A stretch of DNA of 38,359 bases. It comes from Bacteroidales bacterium (GTDB lineage: Bacteria > Bacteroidota > Bacteroidia > Bacteroidales > P3). Both the position numbers and the translations under genes were made by a program. The stretch lies in contig JAUNHX010000021.1 in NCBI GenBank assembly GCA_030523765.1, forward strand, positions 1-38,359, in the 5' to 3' direction. Of this stretch, positions 18,401 to 25,658 are shown in pieces (positions within the stretch are counted from its first letter, which is position 1; every line of letters begins with the position of its first letter). Below the pieces are notes generated by a model. That model saw only the letters and a program-made list of their open reading frames with translations. It was not told where the DNA came from and made no database searches.

Positions 18401-19191
18401 ACACTGACCTCCCCTTTAATATGTGGATGAGGATTATAGCCCTCGATCACGAAATCGTCGTAGTCGAAACTGAAAATATCGTGTTTCTCGGGGTTGATGT
18501 GCATTGTAGGCAACGGACGCGGATCGCGCGTAAGCTGCAGCTGGCATTGTTCTATATGGTTATTGTAGATATGAGCATCACCCAACGTATGGATAAACTC
18601 GCCAGGCTGCAAGCCAGTGGCCTGGGCAATCATCATAGTGAAAAGAGCATAGCTAGCTATATTGAACGGCACACCCAAAAAGATATCAGCACTCCTTTGG
18701 TAAAGCTGACACGACAAACGGCCTTGGGCCACATAGAACTGGAAGAGGATATGGCAAGGAGGCAACGCCATCTTGTCTACCTCACCCACATTCCATGCCG
18801 ATACCAAGAGGCGCCGCGAATCGGGATTCGTCTTTATCTGATCAATCAGCTGACTGATTTGGTCTACACTGCTGCCATCAGCACAACCCCACGAGCGCCA
18901 CTGATGCCCATATATAGGACCCAGATCACCATTAGCATCGGCCCATTCATCCCATATCGACACCTTATGGTCGTGAAGGTACTTTACGTTAGTGTCGCCC
19001 TTCAAAAACCAAAGCAACTCATAGATAATAGAACGCACATGCAATTTTTTAGTAGTAAGCAGAGGAAAGCCTTTTTGCAGGTCAAAGCGCATTTGGTAAC
19101 CAAACACCGAACGGGTTCCCGTGCCCGTACGATCGCTCTTCGGAATACCATTGCTAAGTACATGTTGCAGAAGGTCAAGATATTGTTGCAT
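18397..19191 (-). CDS. thyA: Thymidylate synthase ThyA
   Basis: Methylates dUMP to dTMP using methylenetetrahydrofolate. The 264-residue length equals that of the E. coli enzyme. Visible motifs are [20 protein letters not shown] near the N-terminus, [12 protein letters not shown], the nucleophile segment [42 protein letters not shown] and [15 protein letters not shown]. The C-terminus is not the usual AV-rich end but GEVSV, close to the canonical. It is the first gene of a two-gene unit with manC. Dihydrofolate reductase, often adjacent, is not in view. The 262-base upstream gap is AT-rich and I see no clear promoter in it. Confidence 0.97.
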   Translation of the reverse strand: MQQYLDLLQHVLSNGIPKSDRTGTGTRSVFGYQMRFDLQKGFPLLTTKKLHVRSIIYELLWFLKGDTNVKYLHDHKVSIWDEWADANGDLGPIYGHQWRSWGCADGSSVDQISQLIDQIKTNPDSRRLLVSAWNVGEVDKMALPPCHILFQFYVAQGRLSCQLYQRSADIFLGVPFNIASYALFTMMIAQATGLQPGEFIHTLGDAHIYNNHIEQCQLQLTRDPRPLPTMHINPEKHDIFSFDYDDFVIEGYNPHPHIKGEVSV

Positions 19192-19380
19192 TGCGTATCT
19201 ATATTAATATTTATTAAATTATTTCCATAACGTAATTGTTGCAATTAAATTGTGTGATCTACAATTTTTCCTTTCCCTCACCTTCGTAAACAGACTAATC
19301 CTCATTTTGGAGAGAAAGAAGATACCCCGTATATCATTCCTTTTCAAGCCTATCAAAGAAAAAACAAATCGAAGCACCTC

Positions 19381-19421
19381 AAAAAAACGACTCTCATACT
19401 GCATAACCACAAGTATGAGAG
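19381..19421 (-). terminator. Intrinsic terminator of the anti-sigma factor gene
   Basis: On the minus strand a perfect ten-pair stem, CTCTCATACT with AGTATGAGAG (19412-19421 and 19391-19400), with an 11-base loop is followed after CG by TTTTTTT (19387-19381). It lies 33 bases past the stop at 19454 and closes the sigma operon. Confidence 0.9.
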
Positions 19422-19453
19422 CCGAATCAAAAAAGATAATTTTCTAAAAGTGT

Positions 19454-20311
19454 TTATTGTCGTTTTATCACAAGCGTTCCCATGCGATGCAGATTGATGC
19501 TCTTGCTACTAATCGTGTAGAAATAGGTTCCATCAACTGCACCCTCGCCAGCATAGCCCCCCTTGTAGTGATTAGTAGAATATATCTTTTTTCCGTTACG
19601 ATCAACGATTTTCAGATAAACATCGTCAAGATGTTCAATACCTTTGATATCGAAGAAATCATTGATGCCATCACCATTGGGAGTAATCACATTAGGAATA
19701 CGCAACTGCGAAGCAGGAGGCACCGGAGTAGGAGCCTTGCTATTGGATGGAACTTCGGCCACCGAAGGACTCTCCTGATTATCGATTGGATGCTCCACAG
19801 CCACCGTACTCGTAGAGGGACTCACTGCATTGTTGTTTTCAACCGTAGGGGTAGAAGCCACCTGACGGCGTGAAATGTATACCGCCGAAGGATCTCCCAC
19901 CAACTGCGACGAACTCGTCTGTTGCTGAGTACTCTTTGTTACCTTAGTAGGTTGTTGTTTTTGAGTAGTCGACACTGGGGAAACTACCTCATGGGTAGAC
20001 ACCAAAGCCTCGCCACTCTCTTGCTGATCCGTAGGCATCGAAGTGGTAGTCACCACTTGCGGCACCACCTCTGTACCTTTGCGATAGGCACTTGGAGGGA
20101 ATACCACCAACACAGCCGTCACCACTGCTACTGCCGAAGCCAAAGCTATAATAACCTCAGTACGTAGCGATTTCCACGGGCTGCGTTTAGGAGCTTGAGT
20201 CTCCATCTGCGAAGCCACCCGCTGCCACAAATCCTCTTGTGGAGCCACCTCCTGTTGTTGGTAGGTCTCTTTCAGCAGTTGTTCAATCTCGCTATAATCG
20301 TTCTTTTCCAT
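19454..20311 (-). CDS. Membrane anti-sigma factor with T9SS type B C-terminal domain
   Basis: Predicted regulator of the sigma factor encoded 48 bases upstream. The 285-residue protein has a short cytoplasmic part (1-50) with the pattern ...APQEDLWQRVASQME seen in Bacteroidetes anti-sigma-like proteins, one membrane helix at about 51-72 (TEVIIALASAVAVVTAVLVV), a long Thr/Ser/Pro/Gln-rich linker (75-195), and a C-terminal domain (about 197-285) reading IPNVITPNGDGINDFFDIKG...DRNGKKIYSTNHYKGGY...DGTYFYTI...GTLVIKRQ. The last part is a clear match to the gliding-motility-associated (CHU_C, type B) sorting domain that normally targets proteins for T9SS export. There is no cleavable signal peptide. 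Placing that domain on an inner-membrane regulator is unusual. The anti-sigma role is inferred from context and layout. Confidence 0.8.
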   Translation of the reverse strand: MEKNDYSEIEQLLKETYQQQEVAPQEDLWQRVASQMETQAPKRSPWKSLRTEVIIALASAVAVVTAVLVVFPPSAYRKGTEVVPQVVTTTSMPTDQQESGEALVSTHEVVSPVSTTQKQQPTKVTKSTQQQTSSSQLVGDPSAVYISRRQVASTPTVENNNAVSPSTSTVAVEHPIDNQESPSVAEVPSNSKAPTPVPPASQLRIPNVITPNGDGINDFFDIKGIEHLDDVYLKIVDRNGKKIYSTNHYKGGYAGEGAVDGTYFYTISSKSINLHRMGTLVIKRQ

Positions 20312-20359
20312 TGTTTCTTCCTTTTACATCAAGAAGCTAAAAGCCTCCATCATCATTTA

Positions 20360-20956
20360 TTATCTCCCTCTCGATCGGGATTCCTTATATTGTTTCCATG
20401 TTTTAAAATCGACCTTCTGGATAGCGCTGCGCATCATTTCGCAAGCACGGTAGTATCGCGATTTCAGAGTCGACTCCGGTTGTTGCAGTTGTTTCGATGC
20501 TTCGGCAAACGAATACTCATCGATAGCCACCATATTGAGTATTTCCCTATACATAGGATCAAGCGTTCTCATTGCTTGCTCCACCAAATCGCGCTGTTCC
20601 AGTTGGGTTGAGGATGAGGCAACAACCGTATCGTATATCGCCACCGTATCCTCGCTATTGATATCGACATGAACCCTACGGCTGTTGTATCGGATCATAT
20701 CGAGAGCCCCATTCACCACAATGCGTTTCATCCACGCCACAAACGATTTCTCGTCACCTTTAAAAGTGCCAATCTGTTGGTATATCTTCAAAAACGAATC
20801 CACCAGCAAATCATCGGCCTCCATGCGTGAATCAAGATAGCGGAGACATATAGCATACAAAAATCGGTTATACTTATCGTACAACTGCCTTTGCGCAGAG
20901 GCATCCTGAAGTCGGCATCCTTCAATAATTTCCTCTATATTCTGTTCCTGATTCAC
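20360..20956 (-). CDS. ECF-type RNA polymerase sigma factor
   Basis: A group 4 sigma factor that would direct RNA polymerase to a small regulon. The 198-residue protein has region 2 (QRQLYDKYNRFLYAICLRYLDSRMEADDLLVDSFLKIYQQIGTFKGDEKSFVAWMKRIVVNGALDMIR) and region 4 (EQAMRTLDPMYREILNMVAIDEYSFAEASKQLQQPESTLKSRYYRACEMMR). It starts at a GTG (20954-20956); an in-frame stop lies six codons upstream and no ATG is near, which suggests modest translation. It is 45 bases after the M1 peptidase gene and 48 before the anti-sigma gene on the same strand, so the three may be one operon. No separate promoter is visible in the short gaps. Confidence 0.93.
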   Translation of the reverse strand: MNQEQNIEEIIEGCRLQDASAQRQLYDKYNRFLYAICLRYLDSRMEADDLLVDSFLKIYQQIGTFKGDEKSFVAWMKRIVVNGALDMIRYNSRRVHVDINSEDTVAIYDTVVASSSTQLEQRDLVEQAMRTLDPMYREILNMVAIDEYSFAEASKQLQQPESTLKSRYYRACEMMRSAIQKVDFKTWKQYKESRSRGR

Positions 20957-21001
20957 GGCGATATAGACGTTTCAATGCCACAAAAAGTTTCAACGCATTA
21001 G

Positions 21002-23332
21002 TTAAAAATTCTTAACCACCATCTTTTGCACGTGATTTACAGTTCTATATCTATTCGAAATCTTCACCACATAACTACCTGTAGGCAACTGCGACTGAAT
21101 CATGAAGCCCACCGGACAATTCTCATACGAAGCCACCAGATGTCCACCCAAATCGAACACCTGCACATCTATCGTACCATTGTAACCCTCCACATCCACT
21201 TTGAAGCCACCGTCGTTAGGACAAGGATAAATATTCACATCCACACCCTTCCTGTCAGCCGAAGCAATGTTTAGGAGACTCTCATCCACAATAGCCACCG
21301 TATATTCTCCCATCGCCATCTTCTTGGTAAGCATATAAGCACCTGCAGTCTGAGCGCTAACCACCTGCCACGGAGCACTGCTCGACCTACGGTAAAGCAA
21401 TCGTACCGAATCGCGCGACGCTGAACCATGAAGCAGATCGCGGTCAAACTGACCCGAGGCGCCATAGCCAAAGAAACCCCGCACCACATCGCTTTCGTCC
21501 ATCAACCCTTGCACAGTCCAATAATGGTGAGCCATACGGATAATACCTGGGTTGCCATCCAAATCGGGATCACTCCAATGCAACTCCACAAACAGCCTTG
21601 CCGTATCGTTCACCTGACTCGGAGCCACCTTGAAATGAGTCACTTCGTCCGTCACAGTCGACGACTGAGAAGTAAGCGCTATCTCACTGCTAGTAACAGC
21701 ATCCGAAAAGGTGCGATCAAAATCAACCAGTACCAACTTCGGTTCAAACGGCAACAAAAACGTCTGCTGGGTCGATACCCCATCGAAATCCACCCGTTGC
21801 GAGACCCTCCGATTATCGGCCCCCACAAAGGTCAGCGGAATGCGATTACCATCAGCATAGCGAGTAGTATTACTCAGCTTTTGACGCAAAGCCACAGTTG
21901 TAGCATATCCTCCTCCCTGTTGCACCGACATCATAGAATCAACATAGAAATCCTGAAAACCAGGACTGAACACATGGAAATCGAAGAAATCGGTAAGATC
22001 GGTAGCGCTATAGAACGATAAACTATCGCGGATAGCCGTAGCATTCATTGAAGTGAAAGCGTTACGCTCAAACAATTGCCGCATCGAAGCATAGAACAGA
22101 CTGTCACCCAGATAGCCTCTCAACGAATGCCATACCACACCCCCTTTATCGTAGGTAGTACTACCATACACATGCTCGTGCGTCTGTCCCTGCAATGCCG
22201 TATAGCCACCATCCGTAATATGAGTAGTACGCAATACCGATTCTAAATTATTCTGGTAAAAATCGTTGGCATAATCTTTTCCAAACAGCGCCTCAAAAGC
22301 CACCTCCGAAGTAAAGGTAGCGCCCCCCTCGTTAAACCACATCTCATCAGTCGTCTCGCAAGTAACAAGATTACCAAACCAAGCATGACCCAACTCATGA
22401 ACCGTAGTCGATATACAGAGTTCATGATCCACAGCCGCAATACAATCGTTCACCAACGCAATATTGGTAGCATGCTCCATTGACCCCTTCGTCGTCCCCA
22501 CATAACCAATGCGACCCCATCTATAAGGGCCAAAACAACGTTCATACATCGACACCACCTCATCGAGCATCTCAAAATAAGAAGCCACCCGCGTGCTATC
22601 TTCCATACGGAAAGCAATCGTTGCCGGATAGTTACCATAATAACCCTCCACCATCCGTTCAACCGTATGGAAATCGGCCATTGCCATACCTATCAAATAG
22701 GTAGGTAGCGGATTATCGATACGCCAATGAGTAGTTTGGCTTCCATCGCTATTCACCACAGCGCTATCTAGCACACCCGTACACTGCGTAGTCCATCCAA
22801 TAGGAGAAGTAGTATGAATATAATAGGTAGCCTTATCGTGGAAATTATCACGACAAGGGAAAAGGGTCCTTCCATAGTTATGGGGAGAATCCGAAAACGC
22901 CACCCCTAAATTATAATATAAGGTAGCATCCAAATGCAAACCACCCCAACCATACGACTCCACATATCCGTTCGAACGATAGTATACCTGGCAGTTAAAA
23001 GTATCGTCCACCCCAATCATACTCGTAGGGAAGAAAAGTAGTGGCATCTGATAATTGAAGTCTACAGCCACCCCGTTAATCCTCACCGAATCCACCATAG
23101 CACCTTGTAACTGCAACGCTATCGAATCCTCCTGCTCCAGTAGTCTCATCTCCACCGTAGCACATCCAACCAACTGATTTGCCGACAAATGATTCAAGTC
23201 CATCACCAAATCATAGTGTAACACATCCACACTATCGGATACATTTTTTTCATTTCTCGTCGTTTGGGCACCCATTTCAGCACCCCAAAACAGCAACGTC
23301 AGCAGTATGGTATATAAAAAACTTTGCTTCAT
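21002..23332 (-). CDS. T9SS-exported M1-family zinc metallopeptidase
   Basis: Predicted secreted aminopeptidase of the M1 (gluzincin) family. The 776-residue protein has a signal peptide (residues 1-22), an N-terminal beta-rich domain, the substrate motif GSMEH at 283-287 in place of the classic GxMEN, zinc motif HELGH at 312-316, and the third ligand E335 in WFNEGGATF at the canonical spacing. A helical domain and an Ig-like segment follow. The last 75 residues (VNIYPCPNDGGFKVDVEG...GSYVVKISN...VQKMVVKNF) are a T9SS type A sorting domain, so the enzyme should reach the cell surface or medium. A -7 box lies at 23378-23371. Change from GAMEN to GSMEH may alter exopeptidase specificity. Confidence 0.93.
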   Translation of the reverse strand: MKQSFLYTILLTLLFWGAEMGAQTTRNEKNVSDSVDVLHYDLVMDLNHLSANQLVGCATVEMRLLEQEDSIALQLQGAMVDSVRINGVAVDFNYQMPLLFFPTSMIGVDDTFNCQVYYRSNGYVESYGWGGLHLDATLYYNLGVAFSDSPHNYGRTLFPCRDNFHDKATYYIHTTSPIGWTTQCTGVLDSAVVNSDGSQTTHWRIDNPLPTYLIGMAMADFHTVERMVEGYYGNYPATIAFRMEDSTRVASYFEMLDEVVSMYERCFGPYRWGRIGYVGTTKGSMEHATNIALVNDCIAAVDHELCISTTVHELGHAWFGNLVTCETTDEMWFNEGGATFTSEVAFEALFGKDYANDFYQNNLESVLRTTHITDGGYTALQGQTHEHVYGSTTYDKGGVVWHSLRGYLGDSLFYASMRQLFERNAFTSMNATAIRDSLSFYSATDLTDFFDFHVFSPGFQDFYVDSMMSVQQGGGYATTVALRQKLSNTTRYADGNRIPLTFVGADNRRVSQRVDFDGVSTQQTFLLPFEPKLVLVDFDRTFSDAVTSSEIALTSQSSTVTDEVTHFKVAPSQVNDTARLFVELHWSDPDLDGNPGIIRMAHHYWTVQGLMDESDVVRGFFGYGASGQFDRDLLHGSASRDSVRLLYRRSSSAPWQVVSAQTAGAYMLTKKMAMGEYTVAIVDESLLNIASADRKGVDVNIYPCPNDGGFKVDVEGYNGTIDVQVFDLGGHLVASYENCPVGFMIQSQLPTGSYVVKISNRYRTVNHVQKMVVKNF

Positions 23333-23370
23333 AACTAATTAGTTTATAACAAGTAGTAAACTTCAAACTG

Positions 23371-23378
23371 CAAAAGTA
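23371..23378 (-). promoter_or_regulatory. -7 promoter box of the M1 peptidase operon
   Basis: On the minus strand the bases read TACTTTTG followed by C, the canonical Bacteroidetes -7 element, 39 bases before the peptidase ATG. No good TTTG lies 19 bases upstream. It overlaps the region of the plus-strand promoter at 23389-23421, so the two are divergent and close. Confidence 0.6.
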
Positions 23379-23388
23379 CGAAAAAAAA

Positions 23389-23421
23389 TTTGTACGGAAT
23401 AAAAAAAAGTATTTATCTTTG
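23389..23421 (+). promoter_or_regulatory. Promoter of the SPFH-ABC transporter operon
   Basis: TTTG at 23389-23392 and TATCTTTG at 23414-23421 are separated by 21 bases, slightly more than the usual 19. Transcription would start about 85 bases before the ATG at 23512. Confidence 0.6.
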
Positions 23422-23505
23422 CAAAGTGATATCAAAATAATATCACAACAAATCATCCCGGACCAAATGTAAATAAAGCAAATACAGTAACAAATAAAAT
23501 ACACA

Positions 23506-23566
23506 ATTCTTATGGAAACAAATACAGTAAAAAACATTCTTATGGAAACAAATACAGTAAAAAACA
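23506..23566 (+). repeat. 30-bp tandem duplication spanning the SPFH start codon
   Basis: The block that starts ATTCTTATGGAAACAAATAC occurs at 23506 and again at 23536, a step of exactly 30 bases (ten codons). Both copies carry an in-frame ATG with the same upstream bases, at 23512 and 23542. A more diverged third relative, CAAATACAGTAA, lies at 23479-23490. Because the unit is a multiple of three, copy changes would keep the frame. Confidence 0.9.
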
Positions 23567-24546
23567 ATGAGACGAAAGAATTCGTCAAAAAAATGAGCGC
23601 AGCCTACAATGGCTTCCTGCATTTATTCATCAACATCGCCATGTTAGTAGGATTCATCTTCATTATCGCAACCCTCATCAATATGGATTGCATGAGCATC
23701 ACCGTTGCCGATGGTACAACCGAACCTACTGGATGGATAGCCCTTCCCATTTTCCTCGGCATTCTTTTCTTTATCATTTGGATGTTACACCTTGTCGGTC
23801 TCAAGATCATACAGCCCAACATGTCGATCGTGCTCACACTTTTTGGCAAATATCACGGCACCGTGCGCGACAACGGATTCTTCTGGATCAACCCCTTCTG
23901 TGGACGTCGCAAACTCTCTCTACGAGCACGCAATATGGATGTTGAGCCCATCAAAGTCAACGACCGCAACGGCAACCCCATCATGATCGGACTCGTACTC
24001 GTTTGGCGTATTGCCGATACCTATCGCGCTTGTTTTGATGTCGACTCCCATGTAAGCAAAACAGGCAACGGTGCAGAACAATCGCTCAATAGTTTCGACA
24101 ACTTTGTCAGCGTACAAAGCGATGCAGCTCTCCGTAAAGTCGCCGGCATGTATGCCTACGATAATATGGACAACACCAACGATGAACTCACCCTCCGCAG
24201 CGGAGGCGAAGAGATCAACGACCACCTCGAAGAGGAGATCCGCCAACGCCTCAGCATCGCTGGTATCGAAGTTGTCGAAGCCCGCATCAACTATCTAGCC
24301 TATGCTGCCGAAATTGCCAGTGTCATGCTTCGTCGCCAACAAGCCAACGCCATCATCGCTGCCCGCGAAAAGATCGTTGAAGGGGCCGTCAGCATGGTCG
24401 ATCTAGCCCTCAAGAAACTCTCCAACGACAATATTGTCGAACTCGACGAAGAGAAGAAAGCCTCCATGGTATCCAATCTCCTCGTAGTCCTCTGCGCCGA
24501 CGAAAGTGCCAGCCCCGTCATCAACACTGGCACCCTCTATCAGTAA
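23512..24546 (+). CDS. SPFH/stomatin-like membrane protein
   Basis: SPFH (band 7) proteins oligomerise in membranes and organise microdomains or control proteases. The 344-residue product has two membrane helices near residues 37-57 and 76-97, then the SPFH domain: GLKIIQPNMSIVLTLFGKYHGTVRDNGFFWINPFCGRRKLSLRARN, NDRNGNPIMIGLVLVWRI, and EEEIRQRLSIAGIEVVEARINYLAYAAEIASVMLRRQQANAIIAAREKIVEGAV, which contains the family's conserved alanine-rich helix. There is no NfeD partner or flotillin-type repeat. Translation may begin at either of two duplicated ATGs (23512 or 23542); the second removes only ten residues. It leads a run with an RHH protein and an ABC transporter. Confidence 0.9.
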   Translation: METNTVKNILMETNTVKNNETKEFVKKMSAAYNGFLHLFINIAMLVGFIFIIATLINMDCMSITVADGTTEPTGWIALPIFLGILFFIIWMLHLVGLKIIQPNMSIVLTLFGKYHGTVRDNGFFWINPFCGRRKLSLRARNMDVEPIKVNDRNGNPIMIGLVLVWRIADTYRACFDVDSHVSKTGNGAEQSLNSFDNFVSVQSDAALRKVAGMYAYDNMDNTNDELTLRSGGEEINDHLEEEIRQRLSIAGIEVVEARINYLAYAAEIASVMLRRQQANAIIAAREKIVEGAVSMVDLALKKLSNDNIVELDEEKKASMVSNLLVVLCADESASPVINTGTLYQ

Positions 24547-24568
24547 TCCCCTTCAACACAACCATCTA

Positions 24569-24593
24569 GGGAGGACCTCCTCATAGTCCTCCC
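24569..24593 (+). other. Hairpin between the SPFH and RHH genes
   Basis: GGGAGGAC (24569-24576) pairs exactly with GTCCTCCC (24586-24593) over a nine-base loop, and the C run continues to 24598. No T run follows, so it looks more like an mRNA-stability or partial-termination element than a full terminator. Confidence 0.5.
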
Positions 24594-24639
24594 CCCCCTA
24601 TACTATCTCTTTACCCTTTACCAACAAATCTAAATAAAC

Positions 24640-24819
24640 ATGTCTGCAAAAAAATCGTTCGTTCTACGCATCGACTCCGATGTTTACGACTCCCTCGAGA
24701 AGTGGGCGGCCGATGAGTTTCGCAGCGTCAATGGTCAAATGGAATGGCTTATCGCCGATGCTTTGAAAAAAGCCAAGCGTTATCCCAAGAAAAAAACAAA
24801 TACCAATAAAGAATCATGA
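24640..24819 (+). CDS. Small Arc-like ribbon-helix-helix protein
   Basis: A 59-residue protein with the Arc/MetJ-type fold pattern: a short strand KSFVLRID, helix VYDSLEKWAADEF, then RSVNGQMEWLIADALKKAKR, matching the RHH layout where the strand contacts DNA and RS-N-Q/E-W-L-I forms the second helix. The tail is lysine-rich (YPKKKTNTNKES). It could repress its own operon or, less likely, act as an antitoxin; no toxin gene is adjacent. Its stop overlaps the next ATG by four bases (ATGA at 24816-24819), tying it to the ABC transporter. It begins 93 bases after the SPFH stop. Confidence 0.88.
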   Translation: MSAKKSFVLRIDSDVYDSLEKWAADEFRSVNGQMEWLIADALKKAKRYPKKKTNTNKES

Positions 24820-25658
24820 ACCCCGAAACAATAGCAACCCAAACAGAGACCTCCCTGCAGTCTATCCTTCATGTCGAGGGACTCTGTAAAACCTTCAAAC
24901 TGTCGCGCAAGCAACAAAAAATCGAACAAACACAACAATCCCACAAGAAAGCGGTCGACAATCTGTCGTTCGATGCCTTCCGCGGCGAAATCTTCGGTCT
25001 CCTAGGCCCCAACGGCGCCGGCAAGACCACCACCCTCCGAATGCTCGCCACCCTCATCAAACCCGACCAAGGCGATGCCATCGTCGATGGTGCCAGCATC
25101 GTAAGCCAACCCGATCAAGTGCGAGGCAAGATAGGCTTCCTCACTAGCGAACTCAAACTCGAAGACTTCTTCACCCCCAATTATCTCTACGACTTCTTCA
25201 GTCAACTGCATGGCGTCAACCCCGTCGAAGCCGCCACACGCAAGCAAGTCCTCTTCGATCGTTTCGGCATCAGCCAGTTTGCCGAAGTGAAGGTATCCAA
25301 TCTCAGCACCGGCATGAAACAGAAAGCCTCGCTGGTCATCTCACTGGTCCACAATCCCGAAATCATCATCTTCGACGAGCCTACCAACGGACTCGATGTC
25401 ATCACCGCACGCACCGTTACCGACTTCCTTCAAGAACTTCGCGATCAAGGCAAAACCATCATCCTCTCCACCCATATTTTCAGCCTTGTAGAACGGCTCT
25501 GCGACCGCGTAGGCATCATCATCGATGGTCGCCTCACCCATTGCGACACCCTCCAAAACATCTGCCAAGGACTGTCGCTCGAAGATCGCTTCTTCAATAT
25601 CTATAAAGAAATCAAAGAAAACGAAAACGAAATCCTTCAGAAAGGAGGTCAGCAATGA
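24816..25658 (+). CDS. NatA-like ABC transporter ATPase
   Basis: The ATP-binding subunit of a type V (ABC-2) exporter. The 280-residue protein shows Walker [18 protein letters not shown] near residue 60-75, signature NLSTGMKQKASLVISLVHNPE, Walker B IIIFDEPTNGLDV and H-loop LSTHIFSLVERLCDRVG. LSTGM in place of LSGGQ is common in the NatA/drug-export group. The first 40 residues before the core, including a charged stretch rich in Gln and Lys, are longer than usual. Start and stop overlap both neighbours by four bases, so the RHH protein, ATPase and permease are translationally coupled. Substrate unknown: sodium, drugs or lipids are all possible. Confidence 0.93.
   Translation: MNPETIATQTETSLQSILHVEGLCKTFKLSRKQQKIEQTQQSHKKAVDNLSFDAFRGEIFGLLGPNGAGKTTTLRMLATLIKPDQGDAIVDGASIVSQPDQVRGKIGFLTSELKLEDFFTPNYLYDFFSQLHGVNPVEAATRKQVLFDRFGISQFAEVKVSNLSTGMKQKASLVISLVHNPEIIIFDEPTNGLDVITARTVTDFLQELRDQGKTIILSTHIFSLVERLCDRVGIIIDGRLTHCDTLQNICQGLSLEDRFFNIYKEIKENENEILQKGGQQ

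Noticed and set aside
18421..19230. Plus-strand open frame of 269 codons opposite thyA
   Set aside because: Antisense shadow of thyA, which is full length and canonical.
24640..24819. Toxin-antitoxin reading of the ribbon-helix-helix gene
   Set aside because: No toxin-sized or toxin-like partner is adjacent; the neighbours are an SPFH protein and an ABC ATPase.
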